Assembly: GCA_030998015.1 (NCBI GenBank)
Contig: JARWMV010000235.1
Location: 1,488,001 to 1,552,000 of the forward strand
DNA: 64,000 nt
Direction of reading: 5' to 3'
From: Ceratorhiza oryzae-sativae
Taxonomy: Eukaryota > Basidiomycota > Agaricomycetes > Cantharellales > Ceratobasidiaceae
The notes under the pieces were generated by a model that saw only the letters and a program-made list of their open reading frames with translations, searched no databases and was not told the DNA's origin. Positions within the stretch are counted from its first letter, which is position 1. Every line of letters begins with the position of its first letter. Positions 20,919 through 31,335 of this stretch are shown here, one piece after another. The translations under genes and the position numbers were made by a program.

Positions 20919-21902
20919 ATGTCCAATCTGAAACCTGGCAAATACTTGATTCTTGATCCGTTCGATTCAACTCAGTGCATGGAGGATTTTGATACGGAGA
21001 TAAGAGTTTCGGAAAGGGGAGATCAAGAAAGCCAGCGGGTGCGTGATGGATCTTCGTGGAACGATCGGTGACGTCAATTGGCACAAAGTGGTACTTGCTA
21101 CCGGATAGCGAAGGGTACTTGGTCAAAAACTGCAATTCTGGCGGGTATTTTGCGAATTACGAAGAGATCGACATGATCCAGTATAGTATACCAACCTGTG
21201 GGAAACTGGCGACGGTGTGGTCGTTTGATGAATATGGGGAAGAAGATGAGAAAGATGTATATGTGTGCGTCTCAGATTCTATCATAACATAGTATCTTAT
21301 ATTCGGGAGGGAGTAGAATGAGGCGTCAAGATTTCAATCACGTCGTTCAGTCGAACAGCCTGGGCAAGGTCCGTCAATAGATCAAATTTCACACGCTCGC
21401 AGTCTATATCAATTGCAAACTCATTTATAGTTGTACATGGTGAATCCAAACGAAGGGCAGTTTATCTTTGGATGGAGGCTTGAATTCCTCAGGTGAGCAT
21501 TTCACGTTTAACAGAAGGATGGTTTACCCAAATATACCTAGTGATGATACGGGCGGTGTGGGGCAAACCGAAACGATAAAAGCCAATGGAACATCCGATA
21601 CCACCCAGCAGCAAACCCCAGAACGTGATACGCAGATAACGGAATTGAATGCGCAGGTGGCTCGAATTCAACGCCAGCTAACCGAAAAGTCTGAGCTTCT
21701 GAAGAAGACGGAGAGAGCGCTACAAGAAACGAGAGAGACGCTAGCATCCCGAGAGGTGGAAATAATGCAACTTCGGAAACTGCGAGAGGAACGCAAGGCA
21801 AAGGACGAGCTGGCTCAGCAAAAGGAAGACATGGCAAACTTGCAAGCTCGAGTGAGGGTGTTGGAACGGGTCGTAAACACTCTGGTCAGTGTATTCTTTT
21901 AA
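20919..21902 (+). CDS. Beta-trefoil-like domain fused to a coiled coil, copy 2
   Basis: Paralogue of the gene at 18334. MSNLKPGKYLILDPFDS ... GDQESQR aligns with exon 1 of copy 1, and the first intron is in the same place but has an ordinary GT donor (CGG|gtgcgt near 21040). WYLLPDSEGYLVKNCNSGGY and WSFDEYGEEDEKD follow, then MRRQDFNHVVQSNSLGK and GQFIFGWRLEFLR, matching the later trefoil strands at equivalent intron positions. The tail is a long coiled coil (ITELNAQVARIQRQLTEKSE, then LLKKTERALQETRETLASRE and further heptads to VLERVVNTLV), longer than in copy 1. No signal peptide. Function unknown; the shared intron map shows duplication. Confidence 0.65.
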
Positions 21903-22284
21903 TCTATAAACGTGATTTAATTGTATGGAGCAGCTTCCAAGTGAAGAAAAGTTTAATCGCCCAACGGGTTAACTAGGCATGAAAAACGAACACTCGGATG
22001 CAAAACAAAACAGGAAACAAAATCGTTCGTGAATGTATGCGTTCTAATCGCCACGTCTATACCATAATCATACGTTGCATAGTGGCGCTTTTGGTGCTGA
22101 TCCACTTGCTGGGAAGAAAGGAACTCGTGTTATCGCATTGTTTCCTATCTAGAGCTGGGTTTTGGCGTGTCCCAGTATGAAAAGCCGTTCCTTCAACTAT
22201 GTTTTATGTCAAGTCCCCTCGTGATAAGATCCCGTACCAAAGCATAGAGTGGGATATCCCAACCCGACAGGCGCTAGACACAGC

Positions 22285-24339
22285 CTACGCGCTGGGATAA
22301 GTGTCTTGTGAGGATATATATGTAAATTTTAAATCTGATGGGACCCCACGTTCAACATATAGCCAGCCGAAAAAAAAAACAGTGATTTCACGACCGGCAT
22401 TTAGTTCCTGTCGTCTTCCATGGGATCCGCAACAAAAAGTACCTATCCGATAGGTTGCATTGAGTGTTCCACTATGGTTTTGTATCATACTTACATCGGG
22501 TGCAAACGGCCATTGGTCAAACTCCTCTACGATCCTCGCGAAATCTCGGACCGTTAGTGCATTAACAGGAGTTTTGATATTCACTCTGCGTTCTTCAGGC
22601 ACATCCGGTCCAGTTAGTTTGCTCAATAGGATTGCCGCGCCGGAACCGAGGTTTCTAGTTACGAGTATTTAGATCGACACTGAAGAAAAATAGATAACGT
22701 GGACGTACTGAATAGCCTTTTCCAGCGGGGTGCTCTTGAGCATGAACAACTGTCTGACGACAAAGTCCCACTTTTCTAGGGTCACGCGCGTCCCTTCTTC
22801 CATAGGGGTTGGTGTCCGCTTCGTTCCTCTGGGCTTACCGGACAATCTTACAGTTCCATCCGTCACGCCCCTTGCATCAGCCACGCTTGCGGATTTCTTT
22901 ACCCGGCCTTGTCGGCTATGGGGCCTTTAGAGTCTGATGGCTTGACGGCCGCGCGTGCAATGAGTTCGTTGGCTTCAGGGCGAGGCATGATGGCACCATC
23001 GGCCAAGGGGTCGACGTTCAGAGCAACAAAAGGCTGCCCAATGCGCCTGGGATACAAGTCAATTCGGACATCGCAAATACGTCAGACGATAATAACGAAC
23101 CGCGCGAGAGGAACCTTTTTTCCCTGAGACGTCGGGTCTGATTTAGGATAAAAAAACTTGTTGTAGTCCCGCAGCTCCTGTTCCGGCATCGCTGGGGATA
23201 GATTTGCGGTCGCCTCGGCGATGACTGTGAGTTTGCAGCGAGTGGTCTTTTTTGGTGGAGATTCAACCCGCTGCAGGTTGGGGGATTTAGGTTGGTATGG
23301 ATAAAAAAATAAGTAAAATTGGACCTCTCACCTGGAGCATTCGCTTTGCCAATATCCAAGACATTCTCACCCGGCCATACTTATAGAGCCATGATCGTTC
23401 CGGTATTGCACGGAACAATTGTGCAAGGAGTTGCTCGCCCACAGGACCTAATGGCAAGTGACCAATGAAACTCAGAGTAGAATGTGGAGCTGAGTGCAAA
23501 AAAGTCGGAATGTGGCGGTAAGATAAATTTCTCAATTCGGTCAGGAATCATTCGAGTGCATACCTTTATTCCAATCTTCGACAGCTATGTCGTCCAACAA
23601 TCCGAGATCGCGTATCTCGTCATAGGACTCCCAGATGTAGCCAGAGTGAGGAAGTATATGCACTCGATCGTCGTAGTATTCGAGTTCCTGTAAATACGGT
23701 CAGTCGATGCACAGACTGTCCATGATACCGAGAAGCCTCCTAACCTTGAGAAATTTTATGTATTTGAGCTCCTCTTCGAGCACGATCACTCTTTTGACCT
23801 CTGACCGTGGTAATTCCAACAAAGCTCGCGTCACGCCACCCGGGCCTGTGTTTTCTCCGGTTGAATATGAAGGGACAGAATATTCTGTTCGATAGACTCA
23901 CCAGGAAAGGCTTCTACAATTACCCTCCCCTCTTTCCTCTTGGGTTCGTGATCCAACCCAACGCTCCCCGAACAAACTCCCTCGCTTTTTCTGGTGAAAC
24001 CAGCGAACATCGGCCACGTATTGTGGGGATATGAAATGCTTGGGCCATGTTTTCTTGCGCTGGCCACGGTGGATAATCTGTGCGGTTCTGGCCTGCTTCG
24101 GGCCGTCCAGCGGGATATTTAGCAGCTAGTTCTGCGGAAATGGTAGAAAGAGCTTCTACATAGGCTGGCGACTGAACTTGACCGTTTGATCCTATGGAAG
24201 GGCGGGCGCCAAGTGGGGGAGAGGTATGCAAGCTCCGGTGTAGTAGCGGCGCACTGGCGATGGGCGATTTAGCCCGACTCGTATTGGCCGTGTCTCGCAG
24301 GCGCGAGATGCTCGGATATTTGGATGTTTCGTTTTGCAT
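22285..24339 (-). CDS. Mitochondrial transcription factor 1 / rRNA adenine dimethyltransferase-fold protein (Mtf1-like)
   Basis: The N terminus is rich in Arg/Ser/Ala and contains LLHRSLHTSPPLGARPS, a likely mitochondrial presequence. NTGPGGVTRALLELP matches the SAM-binding motif I (xxGPGxxTxxLL) and VKRVIVLEEELKYIKFLK motif II of the KsgA/Dim1/TFB1M fold. RVHILPHSGYIWESYDEI and GLLDDIAVEDWN follow. HSTLSFIGHLPLGPVGEQLL is the catalytic-loop region, WLYKYGRVRMSWILAKRML the next block. The C-terminal part has KWDFVVRQLFMLKSTPLEKA and FARIVEEFDQWPFAPD as in fungal Mtf1 proteins. It would act in mitochondrial promoter recognition, or methylate the small-subunit rRNA; the sequence alone does not separate these. 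Many short introns; stop at 22285. Confidence 0.75.
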
Positions 24340-24631
24340 TTCTGGCTGCTACCCTCGATGAGAGCACATGCTGATGTACAATCATGAGCCAACTTGAGCG
24401 AAAGTTGGGAACGAGCGTCGAGTAAGGGCAGTTGGTAAAATCATGTCACGTGTCTGTGGTTATCAGCTGCGTTCGGACCGAGCCGGACACAGCCAACTGA
24501 TCTGGCCTGCCGGCGAGAATCAATCCGGAACTTGGACCAACGTTGAATCTATGCGTCGTGCTCCTGGCCAAAAATGTTGATTGCGAAGTGCTCCGTGACC
24601 GGTCGATGCACCTCGCTGATGCGGGAATAGC

Positions 24632-25206
24632 ATGGCTTGGCTCATCTCTCTTGGTTATCTCGTAGTAATATATGGGATTTGTATTGCACAAGGAAATCGA
24701 GACATAGCTTGGACAAACGAGTAAGTCCAGGTTCTTCTCCAATACATATCAAGTCTGGCAGATATGCAGAAGTTGCTGCTGGCCATTTTAGTGGACATTG
24801 GAGGCGAGATATTGAGGAGAGCTTGGATTGTATATCTTAGGCGTATGGTCCTTGTTTTGATATATGGTCACGTTGCCGAAATGTGTGCAAGGCGGCGAGT
24901 CTTTGAGGACGCATATGAATCTCTCGGAAATTCCTAGGAGCAGTATCATGGTTGGTCAATCGTATGGCGTTTGGTGGAGTCACTCAATTGAGGCCACTTG
25001 TGGGGGCTGGAAGTATGACAAGCGCGTTTCAATGCAAGGCTACTAGCTGCTCATGTTTCTATGATTGCTACTCGGGTCATGCAACGAGGCTGGAAATTTT
25101 TACAGGCTGCGACATGAATCAGCCATGGGCACTGAAAAATTACGACGACGCGGCTCGATTTACATGGAACACAAAGGCTTGGCGCTGGAATAATATAGGT
25201 CGATAA
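24632..25206 (+). CDS. Possible small secreted protein
   Basis: Starts with a signal-peptide-like sequence (MAWLISLGYLVVIYGICIAQ) followed by GNRDIAWTNE and a good donor (gtaagt, about 24721). The last exon region (about 25000-25206) reads CKATSCSCFYDCYSGHATRL, then EIFTGCDMNQPWALKNYDD and ends KAWRWNNIGR. It contains several cysteines and looks like a folded C terminus. The middle exons are unclear: two alternative acceptors near 24756-24775 give different frames. I do not recognise the family. It may be a small secreted cysteine-rich protein, or two unrelated coding-like pieces. Confidence 0.4.
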
Positions 25207-25366
25207 TTTCCCAATCGGGAGGGTTTAGGCTCTCGATCACGTGTCATGTTGGACGCTTGAATTGACAACCATCGCGCATCCGTATGTGCTCCTGGCCGAG
25301 CAGGTGGGCGGTCTCATCTCGTGGTCGACACCCGCTGACGTCGTGCAGGACACTGTATATATCACC

Positions 25367-28300
25367 ATGAGCACATCGTATCTCGCACCCGGCACCACTC
25401 CGCTGCGCATCCAGAAGGGCTCGTCGCGCTCGCCGTCGCCCGTCAAGGAGCCGCCGCTGCACCCCGCCCCCGCCGTCTCCGCCGCCGCCGGCCACACACC
25501 CACCCCATACACCCTCAAGCCCAGAAAGCCCTCCAACGCGTCGTCCATCCAGGAAGGCGCGCGCCGAACGTCGTCGTCCTATTCCCAACTCCGATCCAAC
25601 TCGCTCGTCAGCAACTCCCCGTTCCGCGGGCTCAACGGCGCAGAGCCCGTCGGCCCGCGACATCGGCCACCGCCGTCGGGCTTCAACGTCTATCGCAACG
25701 GGCCAGCCCCCCCATCTGCCCGCTCGTCGCTGCACGTTAGCGGCTATGACAGCCAGGACAGCGACAACCGGCCTTTGGCTTTAACCGGACCCCGACCTCA
25801 GAACAGCAAGATACCAACCCCGAGCCGAAGAGCGAGCGGAGCAAGCAGCCACAACCACCACAACCTCGCGGTCGTGCCCGTCGGCTCCGACTCGGACGCA
25901 GCCCCCAACGCAGCCAAGACTGGATACAAGAGGCGCCAGAGTCAAGGCCTACAGTCGCTGCCCGAGAGCGAGCGGGTGTCCAAGAGCCCGTTTGTGACGC
26001 GGCTATCAGAGGACAGGCACGGCACAGCGAGCCCTAGTTCAGGAACAGAGTGGGACACAGAGACCAGCGTTGGACCTGAATCGTCGCCGGAGATAGGGGC
26101 GCGATCGTCGCTGGCGATATCGGAGCCAGACGAACTTCCACAGCTACCGACTCCAGCGATCGAACCGCAGGCCCACCCGAGGAGGAAGATGCTGTGCCTC
26201 CGCCTCCTCCACCCAAGCCACTCCATGCTCGGCTAGCCGCCATCGCTGCTCGCGCCTCGACTCCTCCCAAAGTCCGACCATCCACCCCTCCTCGGGCTTT
26301 GTCAATTGACACGACACCGATCAGCTCTCCAATCGGCGCGGTACCGTCTCCAAGTACACCAACCTCTGCGTACAGGACGCCCATGTCGTCCCAATCCACT
26401 CCAGTCAGAAACGTCGAACCTAGCACGCCGACCCCCTCGACCCCCAACTCTCCTACCAAATCCCCTCTTCGCTCTTCCGCCAACGCCCCCTCGCCAACGC
26501 GGTCATCGTTGGTCTCCAAACGGCTTCTGGGTCCTCGATCGTCGCCCTCTCCCCGCGCCAGCCTTGCATCAACCACCGCCGACAGCCCAAATACGTCCGG
26601 GGTTTCGAGAACGAGCTCTGGCCGGCTGGTAGTGCGAAAAGGAAGCGGCGTCAACAGGAAGAACAGTCGAGTAAAGAGAAAGTCTAGCGGCGGGCGCTAC
26701 ATTCCTCTCAACCGACGTGGGAGCACCAAGAACGGACGCAAGCGCAAGACTGTGACCTTTGATGAACGATGCGATGTCCTAGAGTTTGATGCCGATGTTG
26801 GGATCGACGGAGAGGTGTGGAGCGACGAGGAATGGTCAGAGGAGGGGCATCAAGGTGGCTGGGATAACCTAGTAAATCAGAGAAACGAGAGCCCAGAGGT
26901 GTCTATCGATGACGGGATGGGGGGGAAACGCTATGCGAGCCCGCCGATGGTGCTGAGCGGTTCATGGAATCAACCAACCGCGTGGGGATCGAGCCCGATC
27001 ATGTCTGCCTCGGGATCGGGTAGCATGTCCGCGAGCGGTAGCGGAGGAGGCATCGCCCAGATCAACTCCACCAACTCTGTCCAGTCTACCGGCCCCGGTT
27101 CAAGCCGTTACGCCAGCTTGGGTCTCGGGTCACCGCACGAAGAGCTCGAGACGTATGGCTTTGGACGACAGGCCGCGGCGGCCATGTCTACGCCAACGCG
27201 GATCGGGATGGGTGCACCGGGTTTCGCGCCCGGTCGACCCGGCGGGCGGAGCGGAGCTGGAGCAGGTCGGACAGCTGGAGGAGTCTTTGGCGAGAACGCG
27301 CGAGACTCGTTTGGAAGAACTGGGAGAGGATCATCTGGAGCGCAGGGGTCGGGATCTAGGAACGTGGACGAACATGGCGCCGAGGCTGGTCCGTCGACGT
27401 CTGATGCGGCGGCTAGCACCTCTGCGACTCGAGTTTCTGCCCTAGACATGTTTGATCAAGCCTATCCTCTCGAGGAGCCTGTCACACCCGATCTCCGCGC
27501 GTACGGAAGCAGTCGGACCAAGCTCCATGTTGTCAATGGATCACCTGGTTCGGATACCGAGGAGCAGAAGCACGACGACGCGGCCTATGAGCAGCATGCA
27601 AACGAGCTTTCCGAGGTGCAGGTTCACCATTCGGACGGCGGGGTCGTTGTTCATCATTCAGGCGGAGCTGGGGTTGTCGTGCATCATTCGGGAATGGGGA
27701 TGGTCGAGGGAGTGTATATGCGTCGGCCTGGAGCAGATGGTGCGTTGCCAAATTTCCGTCTGACGGTCAATTGATGATAATTGGATTATGCCCTACAGGT
27801 TCCAACGGTAATATTTCGGTTGAAGGCGTTGCCGTCCATCATTCTGGACACACTGCGGTTCAAGTGTACGACGAACAATCTCCTGATTTGAGCGCGGGGG
27901 ATATTTCGCTTGGCGGCGCGGGTTTATCGTTTGCCAGCTTGATGTCCTTTGATAGCATCATTAGTCGGGGGGATATGAGCCGAGTGAAGCCCGAGGAACC
28001 GGACGAGTCGTTTGTGGGAGGCAGGCTACTGGACGGACTGGACGAGGAAGAGGTGGTCGTCAAGGAAGAGGAAGAGGAATTCCAGTTAGGGGCAAGTCCG
28101 ACACCCGATGCCAGTATCATCGGAGCTCTGAACAGCGAGCTCGCTGCCGACATCAGTCGGGAGCTGAACGGCGAACTTGGGCGGAGTGAAGCGCCGCGCT
28201 CTGGGCCTAGTCTACGCCCGTCGGCCTCTCTTCCTACGCTACCCGTGGTCAGCCCTCTCATCGGGGGTAGCCCGCTTCCTTCGACCAACCCGCCTTCACG

Positions 28301-31135
28301 ATCCAACTCGGGCACGCAGCCTGTCGAACGGCCTGTTGAGCCCAGACACATGGCTGGCAGCATGAGCGGCCGATCACCGAGGATTTCGAGAGACGATGTG
28401 CTTAGACGGCTAAAGGACCGGCAGAGCGGGAGTCCCAGTCCGACTCGATACAGCAGGGCAGGAAGCGTGACACCCACTCTAGCGGATAGACCGGAAAGCC
28501 CGGTCGGAGAAGAGACTCGTGCCGCAAATGGTAAGTTGATGGTCCGGCCTTGGTTAATATGTGCGTGACGAGATGTTCGTTCAGGTCCTCGAATGAGCGG
28601 TTCTCGGTTGGAGATTGAGCGATTGATGGCCGGTGTCGAGCGAGGGTTTGCGGATGCTTCTGGCGAGGGCGATAGTTTTGGATTCAACCCGGCCGACGAG
28701 TCTCATACTTCCCTCCCGTATCGCAAAGATCCACCTCGAGAGCCAGCCGAGGAGCCAGAGCCTGAGCCCGAACCCCAACGCGAGCCGGAGCCGGAGCCGG
28801 AGCCGGAGCCTGAGCCTGAACCTGAACCTGAACCGGTGCCCGAGCCTGAACCTGTGCCCAAGCCTTTACCTGTGCCTCACATCCTGCTCCCTCTCGCATA
28901 CCCAAACCGCCCGCTACCAATTCTGTCACGTCTGGAGAAACCGAGACCGAGGTCGAAGAGGCCATTACCCCACCCGTTTCACGCATGTCTGTTCCCGGAA
29001 TCGGACCTCGATTCCTTCTCTCGCCGGAAATTGCCCAGCTGGACCCTGCGCGGCCGAGTTCGTTCCTGGATGAATTCCCGAGCCGACCGAGCTCGTTTTT
29101 GAGCACGTCGAGCGTGGGGTCGGGCATAAGACGCGAACCGAGCGGTCGAGAGAGGATTCGCCAGCACGAAGAGCGGATTCTTGCGAAGCGACGCGAGTTG
29201 CGCGGAGGTTCAAGCCGGCCGAGAAGCAAGACTTTTGCGGATCCGCTTGTGAGTTTTCTCGCTATACGTCGTGACTATCTCGTTGCTGAGGTGCTTTTGC
29301 CATGTAGCCGAGAATTCCGGATAAGCCTGAACTGCTTGATATTCCGGTTGACGAGTCTGAGCTCGCGTTGGAAGAGTCGTTTAATGAGCATGTGAACAAG
29401 ATTTATCAGAAAAGCGAGGTAGCTGTTTGGTTCGTCTTGTGTCCTCGACGAATCCTAATGGCAATTGGCAGGCTCGAAGCTATTTCCTTCGCGAGGCAAA
29501 CCACACAATCCGTGCGGATGACAAAATCAGGCATAACCGGCGAGCAGGCGATGTGGATGGTGGCAAGGCGTGGAGGACTGTGCGCCGACCTTCGGATATG
29601 GTATGTGCTTCCGATGAAATGTGAAAGTCGGAGGCTAAGTCGAGTTTTAGAATGAATATTCTAGGCAGATCAAAGAACTCAGAGCTCAGGCCGGGTCGGC
29701 AAAGGCGCATGGCAAGGTTTTTGTCAAAGGTATATTTACATATGGACCCCAAATGCTTGGATAAATCTAACACTTGTGCTATAGTTCGAGGCTTACAGAG
29801 GATATGCGCTCCCATACCTTCCGAGCCAACGTACTTTACCTGTACGCTCAACAACGGGATTCACTTTGTCACAACTCCGGAATGCAAACTGGAGCAAAAC
29901 GCGATTATTGATCAAGAATTTGAGCTGTAAGTCGAATCTGACGATGTTGGCGGATGTACCTGACTCGCGGATTAGAATTGAACACGGAAAGCTAGAATTT
30001 ACGCTTACGATTAAAATTCGAAAGGACAATCATATTGTGAACCAAATGAGACAGATGCACGCGCCACTTCCTGCGCCGGTTCGAGCTCCACCTCCACCCA
30101 AGCCCAGTGGGTTCCGTGGTCTCTTCAGTAGCACCCCAAAGAAGCAGCCCAAGCAAGCTTTGTTCAGACGACCGGATTCTTTTGTCGAGGATCATCTTGT
30201 CCGGTATCTGAAAAGCGATGGGTCTCTTGGTCGTGCCTATATCAACTTCAAGGATATCGTCAAACGATGCGACACTCGTCTGTTCGAGACGAGTTATCCA
30301 CTCATTGGCGAGTGGGCCGAGGATTCGGTTCGTGGCGCGGGTGGAATACCAGGACCTGCTATGGGCGGGCCGACCTCTCAGCGACCTGTTGGCGAGCTCG
30401 TTCTGCAGATATTCAGGCTCCCGCCCCTCCCTGGCGTTCCACCAGAAACCCTTCCTCAATCCCTTGAAGAATGTCACCGTGGTCTCAGAGCGGTCGCATG
30501 GCATAAGAAGATATACCACCAGGGTGTGCTGACCCAGAACGGCGGGGACGTTATGGTGCGTGTGCCAGTCGCAAGTTCGATTTCATTTATTGATCCTTTT
30601 ATCCTAGACTTGGCGAAGGAGACAACTTCGGGTCATCGGGTCAAACCTAGTTGCCTACAACGATGTCAGCGGGCGAGCAATCGCTACCATCGACTTGAAG
30701 CGTGCCTTGGCTGTAGAAGACGACCAAGAGCCCCTCCCAGGCCGACGATTACGCGATGAGTCTGAGCTCGTTGTGGAACGGTCATTCAGGCTGGTCTTTG
30801 GCAACGACGATGACATTGCCTTTTTCGCCGACACTGACGAGGAAAAGGCAGAGTGGTATGTTGATCCTGAGTTAATTCGGATTCCTGCTGATGATGCTAT
30901 TAGGCTGCGGATTCTTCGAGCCCTCGTCGGCAACATCCCGCCACATCCCTTGTGGGCGGAGCTGGTATGGCAAAGACACGAGCAAGCCGCTGCCGCTGCT
31001 CAACATGCCCAGCATGCCCAACAAGGTCAATTATCTGAGCAACATTCCGGTGCAGACCAAGGCTCTGCTGAGCAGTCGCCTTCACCTCCAGCCAAACCGG
31101 GTCCACCAGGCCCACGACCGCAAGCATGGCGTTGA
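25367..31135 (+). CDS. Bud4/anillin-like septation protein with C-terminal PH domain (two apparent 1-nt deletions)
   Basis: Scaffold that links septins to the division site in fungi (Bud4 family; S. pombe Mid2 is related). The start MSTSYLAPGTTPLRIQ at 25367 is preferred over an upstream in-frame Met at 25241. The first ~1,200 residues are Ser/Pro-rich and disordered, with VHHSG repeats (27630-27700 and 27834-27848) and a Glu-Pro repeat (28754-28860). The conserved C-terminal half has HGKVFVKVRGLQ, EPTYFTCTLNNGIHFVTTPE and QNAIIDQEFELIEHGKLEFT (the anillin/Bud4 homology region). GELVLQIFRLPPLPGVPPET and YHQGVLTQNGGDVMTWRRRQ then lead into a PH domain ending EEKAEWLRILRALV. Frame breaks lie in the CCC at 26176-26178 (needed for EEEDAVPPPPPPKPLHARLA) and near 28877-28881 (needed for HPAPSRIPKPPATNS). 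Total about 1,700-1,800 residues. Given its role, sequence error is likelier than loss. Confidence 0.85.
27630..27700 (+). repeat. VHHS(G/D) coding repeat in the Bud4-like gene
   Basis: Three near-copies encoding VHHS-GG-VV (VHHSDGGVV, VHHSGGAGVV, VHHSGMGMV). A fourth copy (VAVHHSGHTAVQV) lies after the next intron at about 27834-27848. The repeat is rich in histidine within an otherwise disordered region. Confidence 0.7.
28754..28860 (+). repeat. Glu-Pro dipeptide hexanucleotide repeat
   Basis: Imperfect GAGCCN/GAACCN units encode an alternating Glu-Pro tract with a few Val and Gln substitutions. It lies immediately before the apparent frameshift at ~28880. Such a repeat can change length, and is also a place where assembly can fail. 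Confidence 0.8.
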
Positions 31136-31335
31136 AAGTTCAACACTTGGCGTATATGAAATTCCCTTCAACGTCGTATCGTCTTTTGGCTACCTTCGTA
31201 TTTGCAGTCTCCGCCTGATCCATATGTATATTATTCCTGCACAACTCGTGCACAGCAACTCATCTTCAGTCAGCTTCTGTTTTCGGGATCCCCTGTTCGT
31301 AATATATACCAGTTTTATTCTCACAATTATAGTTT

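Noticed and set aside
25244..25735. 163-codon minus-strand frame opposite the start of the Bud4-like gene
   Set aside because: Its Gly/Arg-rich composition is what the complement of the Ser/Pro-rich Bud4 exon would give; it is a shadow.
27860..28687. 275-codon minus-strand frame
   Set aside because: Lies opposite Bud4 exons and crosses one of its introns without any splice logic; a shadow of a GC-rich coding exon.
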